In this document: in pieces, positions 22,737 to 34,379 of the stretch | How the letters are laid out: the number at the start of each line of letters is the position of its first letter | Numbering within the stretch: the first letter of the stretch is position 1 | Assembly (NCBI GenBank): GCA_024663395.1 | Contig: JANFAH010000004.1 | Location: 3,906,001 to 3,970,000 of the forward strand | Source of the DNA: Pisolithus tinctorius | Lineage: Eukaryota > Basidiomycota > Agaricomycetes > Boletales > Pisolithaceae | DNA length: 64,000 bases | Reading direction: 5' to 3' | Notes under the pieces: generated by a model | Databases searched by the model: none | Told to the model about the DNA's origin: nothing | What the model saw: only the letters and a program-made list of their open reading frames with translations | Position numbers and translations under genes: made by a program

Positions 22737-24242
22737 GTGAAACATTCCATCTGCGACATGGCACCTCAACAAAATCACCAGGACGTGTTAATGAGCGACC
22801 AACGCCGTCTTTCTGAACAGCTTCACCTGCTCTATCACTTTGGCTACTCAGATGTTGATATGCGTTATCAAGATGCCGGCCATTTTCGTAACAGGCGTAG
22901 GCGGAACTGGCATGACACCAAATCCACCATTCACATTCTCGACACCATCGCGGTCGCACTGACCACCGGCAGGCCCGGAGATGTCTATGCTGCTGCATTT
23001 GACACCCGTGGAGGTGTCACGCTTGTCTTGGCAAAGAACGACTCTCCCACCGCTGAAGACGACCGGGCTGTTCGTGACTTGTTCGGGTGGATCACCGCTC
23101 CTGAGACTACGGGGGCATATGACGTCTTGCCTTTCTTATTTACTCGTTGCGGGGCGAACATTGCAAAGCGGATGGCGAAGATGGATGACGCTGTGCGCGA
23201 TTTCTCCCATGGCCTCGAGGAAGTCTTAAGGCACTACACACCTGTCTCCATCGACGAAGAGTTTCCTTACTCTACGACTTATCGCAGTCTCCAGTATGGT
23301 GACCAACAGGTCCCATTTGTGGAAATGATGCGTGAATTGTTGGAGGTTATCAGGGGCAGAGTTCAAGCTTTCAACTTACAGAATCCGTCAGCAACGCCAG
23401 ACGTCTACTGCCGCTACGCACAGCTTGCGCTAGTCGCCTTCGTTCTCAAAAGATCCCGTCTTCTACGTTCACTCTGCGAATCCACCAGTCCTATGGATCG
23501 CAACTGCAAACTGCAGGTGGAACGACTGAAACGCCGCCTTGCTAAGGTCTGCCAGTATTACCACGGTATTGAAGACCTCGTCGATCATACGAGGCGCCAT
23601 TTCCCGCAAGGAATTGCACATTGCTGGGTCGACCCGATTCGTGACACGGGTGAGACTACAGTTAATCTAGAGGGCGACTATTTGGGGGCCATCGAACAGG
23701 CACTCGGCGGTGTTTCTCCCTCAGCGGACACTCTAACCACATTGCGCGGAAAGTTCCCGAACATGGGAGAGACGTGGGGCGCCGGTCGTTCTATCACAAC
23801 CCAACTCCATGCCGAAATCCACATCCTGCTTCATCTCAGCAAGTCATTCGATATTTTGGATCGCTCCCAGCAGCAGCCTATCGGATGTAGTAAACGGAGT
23901 TGCTTATGCTGCACTTTGTGGATCTGGGCATATAATAACAAGTACCGGACAAAGTGGCTGACGTCTGGGTCGCATGGAAAGCCTTACTCTGCTTGGGCTT
24001 TGCCTGGTTACTCCTACGCACATGCTTGGGCAGCAAACGGGCGGAGCGATGTTGATATAGCTGTCATGAAAGGGATCGAGAAACGCCTAATTCGGACTAT
24101 TGCTCAACTATTTCCAAACCAGAGGAGGCTCTCTGATGAATGTCGGTGGAGCGGGTCGGAATCAGGGAGAAGTGACTCCGAAGAGGAGGGGGCAGAGCGA
24201 CAACTTTACGACGCTCGGGCCGTCCAGGGCTGGAGATGGTAG
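22737..24242 (+). CDS. OTT_1508-like deaminase family protein
   Basis: An intronless, uninterrupted frame of 501 codons. The C-terminal half has HAEIHILLHLSKSFDILDRS, then QQPIGCSKRSCLCCTLWIWA: an HAE motif followed by a C-x(4)-C-x-CC cluster, the zinc-binding and catalytic pattern of the cytidine-deaminase-like superfamily in the fungal OTT_1508-like form. The N-terminal half is helical (LSEQLHLLYHFGYSDVDMRY). These proteins are predicted deaminases with unknown substrates, expanded in many fungi. A second Met (ATGGCACCTCAAC, codon 8) is an alternative start. A truncated inverted copy, a second diverged fragment and another fragment at 41.7 kb make a local family. The tail is acidic and Ser-rich. 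Confidence 0.75.
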   Translation: MKHSICDMAPQQNHQDVLMSDQRRLSEQLHLLYHFGYSDVDMRYQDAGHFRNRRRRNWHDTKSTIHILDTIAVALTTGRPGDVYAAAFDTRGGVTLVLAKNDSPTAEDDRAVRDLFGWITAPETTGAYDVLPFLFTRCGANIAKRMAKMDDAVRDFSHGLEEVLRHYTPVSIDEEFPYSTTYRSLQYGDQQVPFVEMMRELLEVIRGRVQAFNLQNPSATPDVYCRYAQLALVAFVLKRSRLLRSLCESTSPMDRNCKLQVERLKRRLAKVCQYYHGIEDLVDHTRRHFPQGIAHCWVDPIRDTGETTVNLEGDYLGAIEQALGGVSPSADTLTTLRGKFPNMGETWGAGRSITTQLHAEIHILLHLSKSFDILDRSQQQPIGCSKRSCLCCTLWIWAYNNKYRTKWLTSGSHGKPYSAWALPGYSYAHAWAANGRSDVDIAVMKGIEKRLIRTIAQLFPNQRRLSDECRWSGSESGRSDSEEEGAERQLYDARAVQGWRW

Positions 24243-25334
24243 AATGGGAGTCCAAGCTTCAGGTGTGCTTCAGTTAGTAGTGTGTCAAATGCATTATGCA
24301 TGAGGTAGTTTATCTTTTAATCCTCCAAAGTGGGTGATGTGGACCGCGTTGCCCCCTTTCTTGTACTGGTTACTTCCTCTTGGTACGGTAAATGCGGACA
24401 GCTCGCTGTACACAATACATTCTACGGCTTCGTGATGACCAGTATTTCCCTTCCGTCTCCCTTCCAAGTACTCGCTCACCTCTACCTCAATGCCCCACCT
24501 GTCCCCCACGGGACTCGCTCATGCACCCCTCCGCTCCTCTCATATACGACTGGCGAAATGTGTGGGTAGTATCAGCTTGAACTCGCGGACGAGTCAGGCT
24601 CGGAGTGTGCGCACCACAGACTCGTTCCAGTATCTCCTTCCATGAACGCGTACACCCGGTCTTCCTCACCGCATTGATGAGTCGACTATTACTCCTTTTT
24701 CATTGCCACGCACCCCTGGGGAGGTCTCATAGCCACAAATCCAAGTCTTTCAGTCCCTACAACTTCGACTTACGCGTAAAGCTTGCGTCGTCATCCCCCC
24801 ATCGTTTTCTGAGTGCCGTGCTCGAACAAACGAAACGTTACGCCTAACCTTTTCAACCCAGTCCACCAGCCACTCCCGCCTACTACCTTCCAATCTCAAC
24901 ATAGCACTCTCTCAGACGCATGCCCAACATTCGCGAACCTTCTCTGACTCTCATTTGCGAGGCTCTCGCCGCAACATATCCCCCTCTCCTCTTACAACCG
25001 ACTAGCGAGCGAGTGATGAGGAATTCGAGAACGTAATACCATTGCGAGTATTATGTGCCTCGAGTGGAGCAGATCTTCTGGTATGTCACAGCACTATTTG
25101 GGAGTACCCAACCGCGTGGTGGGCTCAGACGCGGTGAACTCTGGAACGATTGTATCAAGGTCCCTGAACTAGCTCGTACTGGTCCGAAGACAGATGAGGG
25201 TTGGGGTGGGACACGAATGGATGAGGAATAAATGGTAGGAATGCCCGTAAGAAGTCGAACGCTAGGGGGAGATGATAGACACTCACCCACCCCTAACTGT
25301 GAGAATTGGGACTCTGTTATAAGACACCGACCGG
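24243..25334. other. no gene recognised
   Basis: Only short open frames lie here. The segment 24500-24600 resembles 27240-27345 (ACTCATATRYGACTGGCGAA and GACGAGTCAGGCT), so at least part is dispersed repeat. Confidence 0.3.
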
Positions 25335-25573
25335 CCCACTCACAGTGCTCAACAGATTGCGGAGCTCTCCATCGGCGATGTGGCAGCCAACCACCCTAGG
25401 GTCCTGGGCGGCCAAGCGCCTCTTGCGGAGCAGCTTCAGTTGGTCTATTATTTCAATTACTCAGATCTCGATATGCGTGATCGTGAGACCGGGTGCAGGA
25501 CCGCAGCAACAAAACAGCTGTCCGCCTTCTCGACGCCATTGCAGCCATACTGACGATCACCAAGCGTGGAGAG
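25335..25573 (+). pseudogene. diverged deaminase N-terminal fragment
   Basis: The plus strand encodes LAEQLQLVYYFNYSDLDMRD, clearly related to LSEQLHLLYHFGYSDVDMRY of the intact deaminase. After a frameshift near 25500 it gives TAVRLLDAIAAILTITKRGE, matching IHILDTIAVALTTGRPGDV. It stops exactly where the right arm of the inverted repeat begins (25574), so it is a second paralogue truncated by that join. Confidence 0.65.
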
Positions 25574-26094
25574 GTCGATGGAGGAGACAGGTGTGTAGTG
25601 CCTTAAGACTTCCTCGAGGCCATGGGAGAAATCGCGCACAGCGTCATCCATCTTCACCATCCGCTTTGCAATGTTCGCCCCCAACGAGTAAATAGGAAAG
25701 TTAAAACGTCATATGCCTTCGTAGTCTCAGGAGCGGTGATCCACCTGAACAAGTCACGAACAGCCCGGTCGTCTTCAGTGGTGGAAGAGTCGTTCTTTGC
25801 CAAGACAAGCGTGACACCTCCACGGGTGTCGAATGCAGCAGAATAGACATCTCCGGGCCTGCCGGTGGTCAGTGCGACCGCGATGGTGTCGAGAATGTGA
25901 ATGGTGGATTTGGTGTCATGCCAGTTCCGCCTACGCCTGTTACGAAAATGGCCGGCATCTTGATAACGCATATCAACATCTGAGTAGCCGAAGTGATAGA
26001 GCAGGTGAAGCTGTTCAGAAAGACGGTGTTGGTCGTTCATTAACACGTTCTGACGATCTTGTTGAGGTGCCATCTCGCGGACAGAATGTTTCAC
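25574..26094 (-). pseudogene. truncated inverted copy of the deaminase gene
   Basis: Reading leftwards from 26094 the first ~140 codons closely match the intact gene (RRLSEQLHLLYHFGYSDVDM). A 2-nt loss near 25660 (TTGCGGGGCG reduced to TTGGGGCG) shifts the frame, and the copy ends at 25574 before the catalytic HAE/CC motifs. It cannot encode an active deaminase. Confidence 0.8.
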
Positions 26095-26654
26095 GATCTG
26101 CTGTTATTGGCAGGCTGGTCAGTGTCGCCACAACCCAGAAACACACCAATAACCTGCGATGGTCGATAGCAATAGCTGGGAGGGTGCACCCAGCAGTACG
26201 CACCTCAATAAGTATGACTCATGTAGGTCCTCATTTTTTAAACTCCGGGTGTGGGCGCGTTCTCGAACAGATTCTGCAATACACTTCTGGTAAGAACACA
26301 AGAATAACAAGGGCTGCCAGTGGTCTGCGCGCCGCCAGGACAACAAAAACCACCAGAAATCTGGAGAACTCTGACGGCTGAATGTGGAATGGACAAGTAC
26401 GACGCGGGTGACAATCGTACTAACCGGTGGGCTGGTACATTCATCCTGGCTTAGTCTGGATCATATTCAGCCGCAGCAGTAGGCGCTCGTAATCTTTGTT
26501 CCTATATTTGCGCTGCAAGTGATCCACGTCCGAGTTTATGGTGAGGCAGAAAACAAGGGAATAGGGAAGTACAGGAAGAAATGAGACCGCCAAGCAACTG
26601 ATGGGATCGGAACGTCTGTGGCGGACATAAAGCTAAAATAGTATAGGGATGTGA

Positions 26655-26880
26655 GTCTGCCGTGACCGATTGCATGACGAGGATAGGAACAAGTCGCTTT
26701 TCTGTGTCGCTCCCATACGCTCCGTGTATCACCCGCCTGTGTTGGCTTCGTAGGCTCGACAGATATACGATAGATTGCGGCTAACGCCCATAGAATGAAT
26801 AAACAGTATTCGTCGGCTATCTGAGCAACGAAGTTGCGTAATATGGACGAGTACAAACCAAGTAGATGTTTAACACGCTG
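26655..26880. repeat. dispersed repeat shared with 29606-29830
   Basis: CTGCCGTGACCGATTGCATG followed by GATAGGAACAAGTCG matches CTGCCGTGACCATTTTCATG followed by GATAGGAATAAGTCG just after the Lunapark stop, and similarity continues for about 220 bp. Near 26913, 27583 and 42386 a CACATACCTGCRCTGG-like motif also recurs. On the minus strand this reads as an exon end plus a GTATGT donor, but no gene could be rebuilt. The surrounding 26613-28322 has no other supported gene. Confidence 0.5.
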
Positions 26881-28322
26881 CACGTATTTGTCATGATGGT
26901 GAGGTGAGGCGTACCACATACCTGCACTGGCTGTTGATATGGAGTCCAACCGCTGGCCATGACATCGACCCTATCACACTGTACCGCGGAAATAGTTGAT
27001 AAACAAAAGTCGAACGAAATACAATTACACACCCTGAGGTATCTTGGTGGACGTATTATGGTACTCACGATCATGTTACAAGTTTGCCTCGTCAACGATC
27101 CGATCGTGGGTTCAAGCCGATACAACTTGCACACGTTCGCCGGCTGTATACGAGAGGAGAGGAGAGGGTACGTAGATGTTCTGTGAGGGGGAGGTATGGT
27201 ATGGGGGTAGACCGTCTACACTCATATCCCACTTGTTTCCCAGTGTTCGTCCAACCGCTCCACTCATATGTGACTGGCGAACATGTGCGGGTCGTATCAG
27301 TTTGAACCCGCGACTGAAAATTGAAACATTGACGAGTCAGGCTTGTAATATTATCGTGAGTAAGACTTCGTTGGTTGTTTCACCAAGTCGCTCCCAGCCC
27401 TCATCTCATAGTACGATAAAAAATGAAGAGACGCCGAGTTGTTGTGGAAAGGTAGTTCTGGATGCAGACAGTACCGCCGTCTGAGTGAACAGAAAGCATT
27501 TGTCCACCACGAATAAGACCTACCGGATTGTAGAACTGAGCGACACCCGGAATTGATCATAACGGAGCAGTGAGACACACCACATACCTGCGCTGGATGG
27601 AATACGAGGGATCCTGTTGATCCCATGAGGAATGGACGGTTGTACAGGTACTGATTGGATCCACTTGTCTTTCGGAGGTGCAGATCGGTATTCATGCTGG
27701 AATAAATCGACCTTTGTCTCTCAAATGGAGTATTGCAAAGAAAATCCTTACTGCGGAAATATTGATGAGAAACAAAAAAAGAATGAACCACGCGCCCTGT
27801 GCTGGGTAGAAACATACATGTAGTACTACTCGCGATAAGTTTGTGTAGGGGCCTGCCTCGTCAGTCGTGGATTCGAGCTGACACCAACCACTCACTTTCC
27901 AGTTGTACATGAGAGGAGAGGGGAATATGTAGATGAGTTCGGTGGGGGATTGGTTTAGTTTGGGTGTGGATGTGAGAGGGTGCACGCGGAGAGGAGAGCG
28001 AAGGGAATAAAAAGTGTACTAACCGTGACGAAACCGCACAATGCACTAACATTAGTTGTGTACGGCGAGCTGTCCACACTTCACTGGACCATAGGGAGAA
28101 AGCAATTCGATAGGAGAGCTCCACCCGACGTGTTCGCAACCGACAAGATTCGCTCTGGGGAACATCGACTCGTGAGTTGAATTTGCTAAACGCCCGTTCG
28201 AAAAGTTGGCGTATGCAGTCACGTGCCATAAATTCCACGTGTCCAGCTCTGGGTGGCTGTGCAGTACGTCTAACTGCGTCAGACTCAGTAGACGTTCTCA
28301 AAATCTCACCGCCAGTCCCGCC

Positions 28323-29578
28323 ATGTCTTTCTTCTCCCGTCTGTTCAAGAGGGTCCGTTAGTTTTCACTTATCAACTCCTGACTGTGCGCACTTACCAGA
28401 TCCTAAGCAGAGCGGCTCCGAAGATTATGAGCAAATCCTTTCCACCCTAGCTGCGGACGTGCAGAAACGACAGACGCGTCTCGCCGAGATCCGTCTTCGA
28501 GAGCGACGCACGACACTGCACTTCACGCTTGGAACGATCCTAATTTGGTTCGCGTACGTCGGTCTGTGGTATACGCGGACCCTTCCGCAGACGTGGCGCG
28601 AGTCAGGACTAGGAAAGGCGGCGGTGTTGGTTGGACCTATATTGTTAGTGTGGCATGCCAATCTGGTTTATCTGCGACCTTCTGATACGAAACCTACAGG
28701 ATTCTGTTTGCGAGGCGGATGATGCAGATATGGTATTCATGGAAAGGGGGTCGAGAAGGTGACTCCATTCGATAACCCGTTCAGACTCCTGAACGTGCTC
28801 ACTAACGGCTACATGCAGAGAGGACGCTTATGGCAGTGCTAAAGAAACAACGTACCAAAATCGAGGAAATTAAGCAGAAGACGAACTACTATTCTACTCG
28901 AAACCTGATCGAAAAGTACGACGAGTCACCGCCATCGTCCACCCCAAACGCCACGCCATTACGTCGCCGGAATGTCGCTGCTAGTGTGCCTCCGACACCA
29001 TTGACATTGCAAACCCCATCGTCGCAACAGTACTCGGCAACCCCGAATCGGCAGACAGAACCGTCCGTCTTGCAGTTATCTCGTACGTGCATCACTGCTT
29101 GTTATGTCATCAAGCTGACGACTCCGACCCAGCGATACCGCAGCCGATACAAGCGACGCGAAAGCAGTGGTATGATAAACTTGCTGATGCGATATTGGGG
29201 GACGACGAGTCGTCTGAGAGCGTGGCAGCTTCACGATACGCACTCATCTGTCAAAAGTGCTTCGCGCACAATGGCCTCGTGAAGGAAAGCCAATGGGAAG
29301 ATACACGTAAGCTACATCTTCAACCTTCTGAACGTAATTGCCCTTCTGATGCTAACCTCATGTCGATTTCAGAGTATGTCTGCCCCAAGTGTGGCTTCTT
29401 TAACCCTTCGGCGAGGTCTAAAAAGCAAAATACTTCTCGCACACCTTCGCCGCCTGACACGTCCACTCCTTCGCCTGCTCGATCTGTAGAGCACAAGGCG
29501 TCAACTTCGAACTCGAAACCGCGATTATCTGATCCTCATTTGGTGCCGGAAGAAGCGATGGAAGTGGACAGCAAGTGA
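28323..29578 (+). CDS. LNP1: Lunapark, ER three-way-junction protein
   Basis: Exons: 28323-28352, 28411-28643, 28700-28758, 28819-29082, 29133-29306, 29373-29578; all introns are GT..AG and every phase fits. The protein starts MSFFSRLFKR, has a coiled region with QKRQTRLAEIRLRERRTTL, a first membrane segment (LGTILIWFAYVGLWY), a short loop and a second membrane segment (AAVLVGPILILFARRMM), then KTNYYSTRNLIEKYDES, a Pro/Ser/Thr linker and KQWYDKLADAILGDDE. The zinc ribbon follows: CQKCFAHNGLVKESQWE then CPKCGFFNPSARSK. This order is diagnostic of Lunapark, which stabilises three-way junctions of the tubular endoplasmic reticulum. There is no sign of decay; it is the only clear conserved housekeeping gene here. 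Confidence 0.95.
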
Positions 29579-30114
29579 TTCATGTCGTTTCCGTTGCAAA
29601 AGTCTGCCGTGACCATTTTCATGATCTGAGATAGGAATAAGTCGGTTCTATGTGTCGTCCCCCCACGTTCCTTGTTTTTGGTTTGTCACTCGCCTCTGTT
29701 GGCTTTGTAGGCATTTCAATTCTGGATACTTGACAGATTTGGCATTCGACTGAGAATAACTTGCAGCTTAGGCTCATGGAGTGAACAGAAAGCGTATATC
29801 AGTCACCTACCAAGTCCCACTGGGTATCTGCATCGTCGCGTAACTAGGCGACATGATTGCGCACGGTAAAGGGGTCTAAATTATATACTTCTCGCATTGA
29901 ACGTACTTCTATCATGACTGTTGGTTGATCAAATAAAAACCGGATGAAACACGTATTCTAGTTTTTTTTGGGGGGGGGAGGAGGGGGATGTAAACACCAG
30001 GAAGGCAACTCACTAAATCTGGTGGAATTCTGCGACGACTTGGGTAGATGGTGAGTCATACTGACTCTCCTGACTGCTATTAAGTGGCGGCAGCAATTTT
30101 GAAGTTTTGTTCTC
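29579..30114. other. intergenic; repeat copy and a G-run
   Basis: Holds the second copy of the 26655-26880 repeat (29606-29830) and a T8/G10 homopolymer stretch near 29961. No gene seen. Confidence 0.4.
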
Positions 30115-31974
30115 ATGGCAAATCTTTCTGGTAATCGCTGTAACGTTTTACTAGTATCCTTTTATACTGACCCTCTCGTATACTCGCCTAAGTGAATGCT
30201 TCGACATTCCCCCAAGAGTGTATTGCCCTAGCCAGGCAGAACCGCCAGGGCCGTGCCTGCTCCCCCACTGACACGAATTCCCCCGACTGCAGTCTTCTCT
30301 ACGACGAATATGCCTCGAGGGTCTCTTCCGGCCTCCCTCCCAACGCTATCTCCAAGGTCGAGGCCGCCTTCTACTATTCGGGGATCTCTAGCTCCCCTCC
30401 CAAGCTGGTCTACCGCACGTCGAAGGATCCCTTCGTCATGCCCAGGGGACCAGAGGCATATCGTCGCTTGAAGCATCTCTATCCAATCTACGACCATAAG
30501 CTTGGCGACAAATGGGGGGACGTCGGTCCCAAGGTTCGTGACCTTCTCGACGAGCAGCAGGTCCGCTTTTCGACCATCGACCTCGCCCGTTTCCGCACGG
30601 TCCCGGACCAACAAACGCCTGCTGTTATCAGTCCCGTTGTGATCTGGATCGGCGTTCTTCCCGATAGTCTCACCGGTGAAGATGCGTTCAACTCAGCCAA
30701 CGCCATACTCGCACTCCTCGAGGACGAGGGCATTATAGCCATCGACATTGAATTCCGTGAATCGGTGTTCAGGCGCTCAGTTGGTGTAGAGCTCTACGAA
30801 CCCGCCTCGGACCTGGATGCAACCAGGCACGTCATTGATCCTCTCACTACTGCACTTGGACTTCCTATCGCTGCCGCGAAGACGCCCCACCTCCAGGGCA
30901 CTATGGGCTTCTACTTCAAGAACGGTGACGACCTCTACGGTGTGACGGCCCGCCACGTCCTCTTCCCACCAGATGAGGACAATTCCGACTACACCTACAA
31001 CCTCAACAGGCCTCGTAAGGAAGTCCTCCTCATGGGCACCAAGGCGTGGGACGACTACCTCAAGTCCGTCCAGAACCGGATCGGAAACCTTGGCACTACG
31101 GCGGAGATTTACAGGGAGTCGATCAGGAGGTTGGAGGGGAGGGCGGTAGGCGATACCCCTGTCGCTGAGAAGGCGAAGAAGGAGCTGAAGAAGACTCGGG
31201 AGTTACTGGAAGAGGCAACCAATGCTATCGACGAGCTTCAGGAACTCTACGAGCGGTCGAAGAAGGACTTCGGTAAGCAGAGCCAGCGTGTGATCGGCCA
31301 CGTTGTCTGGTTGCCTGTTATCGCTGTCGGTACAGTTCCACATAGCTTCACCAAGGATGTTTGCGTCGTCGAGCTTGATAAGGCCAGGTTTTTGCCTAAC
31401 TTTAAGGGCAACGTTATCGACTTAGGTGCGTGCTGATCTTTTTCACTAAAGGTGTAACTGTTTATATTCAGGGACTGAGATCGAGGGCGCCAAGTTTGTA
31501 AACAAGATGTATCCTCGCACGCACACGCAGTCCGGCTTCAAGTACCCTGCCGAACGCCTCCTCGTGCTCAGGGACATTCTCGCCGAGGATTCCATGCGCC
31601 ACCCCAAGACGAAGGACCACGACGGCGAAAACTGCCTCTACGTCATTAAGCGCGGCCTTACCACTCTCACCACGATTGGTCGTGCCACTGGATGTTTCTC
31701 CTATGTGCGCGAGTACTTCTCCAACCAAACTCACCGGGACTCGATTGAATGGGCAATCCTCCCATACGACAGCGACTCAGGCGCGTTTTCCAAGGGCGGA
31801 GACTCTGGGTCGATGATCGCCTGCGGCACAGGCGAATTTGGTGGCCTCCTTACTGGAGGGTCTGGCAGGACGGAGTCATCGGATATTACTTATGCCACGC
31901 CGATGTTCTGGCTCTGGCTTATCATCAAGGCCAAGTTCCCCAATGCCAACCTCTACCCGGTCTTTGGACTATAA
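30115..31974 (+). CDS. trypsin-fold serine protease-like protein
   Basis: Exons: 30115-30130 (MANLS), 30193-31425, 31472-31974. The tiny first exon supplies the only suitable ATG: ATGGCAAATCTTTCTG joined to TGAATGCT gives an in-frame Val. The C-terminal half resembles fungal chymotrypsin-fold proteins: DDLYGVTARHVLF holds the candidate catalytic His, KDVCVVELD or a nearby Asp the acid, and FSKGGDSGSMI the GDSGS serine, followed by GGLLTGGSG. Between His and Asp is a long coiled-coil insertion (KKELKKTRELLEEATNAIDE). No signal peptide is visible, so it is probably intracellular. It is flanked by I66-type inhibitor genes. A truncated copy lies at 40.8 kb. Protease activity is inferred from motifs only. 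Confidence 0.75.
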
Positions 31975-32464
31975 TTCTCCACCACATATCTCCTACCTAT
32001 GGCAGGAAGAGTATTCGATCATGTCCTTGAAAAAGTCGTCTCACGTAGTACGCTGTGTGCCGTGAATCTCAAGTACTGCAGTTGGACTGTGCAACGAAGG
32101 AAACCGTAGTGGTCACACGCACGTAGGCTGACAACTTGCTCCCTGCTGAATAGGTCCTCTAGAGACATGTGCGGTGAGGTATCATTGTGAAACTAGCCTG
32201 TTTCAATGGTAATTCGACGATTCGATACTTGGGAGCCTATATCAAGCCTAGGTATGCTACGATGCGCCACGTTGATGGAGCATACGGTTGGTCACATTCT
32301 ACATTGAAACTCACCACCCTTATGAGGGATCTCTACCTTGCATAAAGTCGAGATCGGTGCGAATATCGTTCTCCGATGACCGTTCAGATCCAGAAACATG
32401 TATCTTTGAATCCATGGCACCTCGAAGGAAGTTGTTCAACAGTGCAAATATCGCTTTGTGACAG

Positions 32465-32742
32465 TTGTCAGAGCCATGGCGATCTGCTGAGGTCTCGCTG
32501 GTCTGCCGCGGCGATTGGTATTTCCATCATGGGTGTGAAATAGCTGAGCCTCACCCTACGCACGGACTTGCGACCTGTAATGAGTATGTTTTCAAGTTCT
32601 CCGTTTTTTCTTCGCCGTTTGCCCCTTCAGAAGTGCGGCTGTTGAAGCTGTAACAGCCGTTCTCACCCATGGAAACGATATCCAAAAGGCTGAGCCTGGA
32701 ACCGAGGTTCTGAAGGAACCGGTTAGAAGACAAGCTTTTTAG
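32465..32742 (+). other. exon-like remnant, also present at 59400-59674
   Basis: Both copies have a possible GTAAYGAGTATG donor, a T/C-rich tract ending CCCTTCAG, then an open stretch to a stop. Copy 2 reads VAAVEDVRIVLAYGNNIQGA followed by GPGTEVLKELVRRQAS; copy 1 reads AAVEAVTAVLTHGNDIQKAE with a 1-nt loss at the exon start. It looks like the last exon of a duplicated gene whose 5' part I could not rebuild. No family recognised. Confidence 0.35.
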
Positions 32743-32914
32743 TTATTCTTATCTTCATACCGTTGATACATCAATGAGCAACGGAGGTCGATTATGACGG
32801 AATATTTCAAATATCATTGACATAGACGACAACGGTTCAACATTTACACAACACTATGCTTTCTTACACCGACAAGCGTGCTCGTCACAGCACTTTGATA
32901 CTCTGATACATCGT

Positions 32915-33598
32915 TCAGGATGGAAGTTGGAACCTATATAACTGCTCGAGGGGGTATTGGCCAGGTGGGGCTGTCGGGGTGTCATTGAGAGGTCCAACAC
33001 GGATCTAAAAGGATTAAAGACGTGTTTCAGTCGTCTAGAATATCATCGTAATGTTTCACAGCTACCTGCGGGTCCCCTCCATAGGTCGGAGCGATCCATC
33101 CAATCTCTTCGGGGGTATCAAGTCTCTTGGTGATCCTGTCCACCCATTCATACACATACAATCACAATCGTCATACAAAGTTATCAGAATCAGGTGGGCC
33201 AGGGCGAAAGTGGTGAATACGACCTACGTATATGCATTTTGAAGTTCTCTGTATTTAATCACCCACTCTTGCACCGGTCCCCCCGCCATGGCAAATAACT
33301 TCCCTTCCACATCTACGACTTGCTTCCCATTGGTGGTAAGTGTGTATACGTGATCTTCGACTCGCTTGAACACGAACTGCACAAAGTAGGAAAGTGAGAT
33401 GATCAAGTATTCATCATGCGCGGAGGAAGGAACGGCGATACGTACCACTAGAGGTTGGAAACTGGGATCCCTTTGAATCAAGTTGATTGGTATGATGGTG
33501 GGTTGGATATTGGGAATGCTAACGTAGGGGCTGCCCCCAGGGCCGTCAAGAGCTGAGGAGATAATGACCGGGGCATTCACTTGGATGTTGCTGGGCAT
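32915..33598 (-). CDS. I66 (cospin-like) serine protease inhibitor, copy A
   Basis: ATG at 33598. Four exons read leftwards: MPSNIQVNAPVIISSALDGP... to FQPLV; then FVFKRVEDHVYTLTTNGKQV...EEG-like segment and EWVIKYRELQNAYT; then ITKRLDTPEEIGWIAPTYGG; then IRVGPLNDTPTAPPGQYPLE and QLYRFQLPS, stop at 32915. Donors are GTACGT, GTAGGT, GTAGCT; acceptors TGCAG, GACAG, TTTAG. About 155 residues, no signal peptide. The layout (V..KR......Y.L..NG, EWVI, AYTI.K, GW..P, a PP.YP..LF.F end) fits the beta-trefoil I66 family, intracellular fungal inhibitors of trypsin-like proteases that defend against grazers. Without splicing the first intron also reads open, which could mislead automated calling. Intact. 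Confidence 0.75.
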
Positions 33599-34379
33599 GC
33601 TGACAGTGATGTGTGCGCTCGCAAAACTAGGTGTGGGGATTTGGGGACTCGACAAGGTCGACTCTGGGAGACAAACGAGGGTCGGACACCGACTCTATAT
33701 CCACGGCATACTGTGAAGGCCATTACGGTCAGGTGAGCTGACGCAATACCACACTTGTCCTATTCGAGTGGATTTCCATTCGGCTTGTTCAGGCGAGACC
33801 ACAAGGAGAAAACTTGTCAGAAAGGGGATATCCTTAAACCCTTTGTGGCCCGACTTGACCAACCCTGTAGGACAAAACTTGATTCCTCGGATTCTCATAT
33901 CCCACGTACCAAGGCACCGGGGCCCGACTCCCTAGTAGATCACATAACATCTGATTTCACCGCCATATCCCCCATCGCATTATCTATAAAAAGGTCATCA
34001 CTATCAGCACTTTAACCCGTCTATTCGGATGAGCTTCCACTATACCTGTCAGACTCTAGATCACGAGGAGAAAGCCATCGACATGTTCCAGGAGTCGACC
34101 AGTCCTGCTGGGCTAAAACTACCAAAAAAAGGTCATTGCTCGGACCCCCCAGATCTCACCTACCAAGCCCCCAGATCATTTGATGCTTCAATTTTGAAAA
34201 GCAGCCATAAGGAAGTGGTTGGAATTGGTTCATGGAGCCACCTCGAGACATCAGAAAACAATATATAGCCTCATGTTTTACCACCTCCACTTGGATAGTT
34301 CTATTAAGTCGGTGTCTGTAACAAATAAAGACTACTGGCAAGTCGAACAGAGCACTCACAAACGCCAGTGCTGATCGTG

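Larger units (their letters stand above)
22212..26612. repeat. large inverted repeat around the deaminase gene
   Basis: Left arm 22212-23257 and right arm 25574-26612 are inverted copies of about 1.04 kb, separated by about 2.3 kb. The arms include the 5' flank and the first ~170 codons of the deaminase gene. They differ by scattered substitutions and small indels, so the duplication is not brand new. Confidence 0.85.

Noticed and set aside
22628..23229. Frames overlapping the deaminase start on both strands
   Set aside because: They are in other frames and recur in the inverted copy only because the DNA is duplicated.
33224..33655. Single-exon reading of the I66 genes (143 residues, also at 60312-60743 and 63077-63508)
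   Set aside because: It reads through intron 1 by luck and stops in intron 2; the four-exon model gives the full family pattern.
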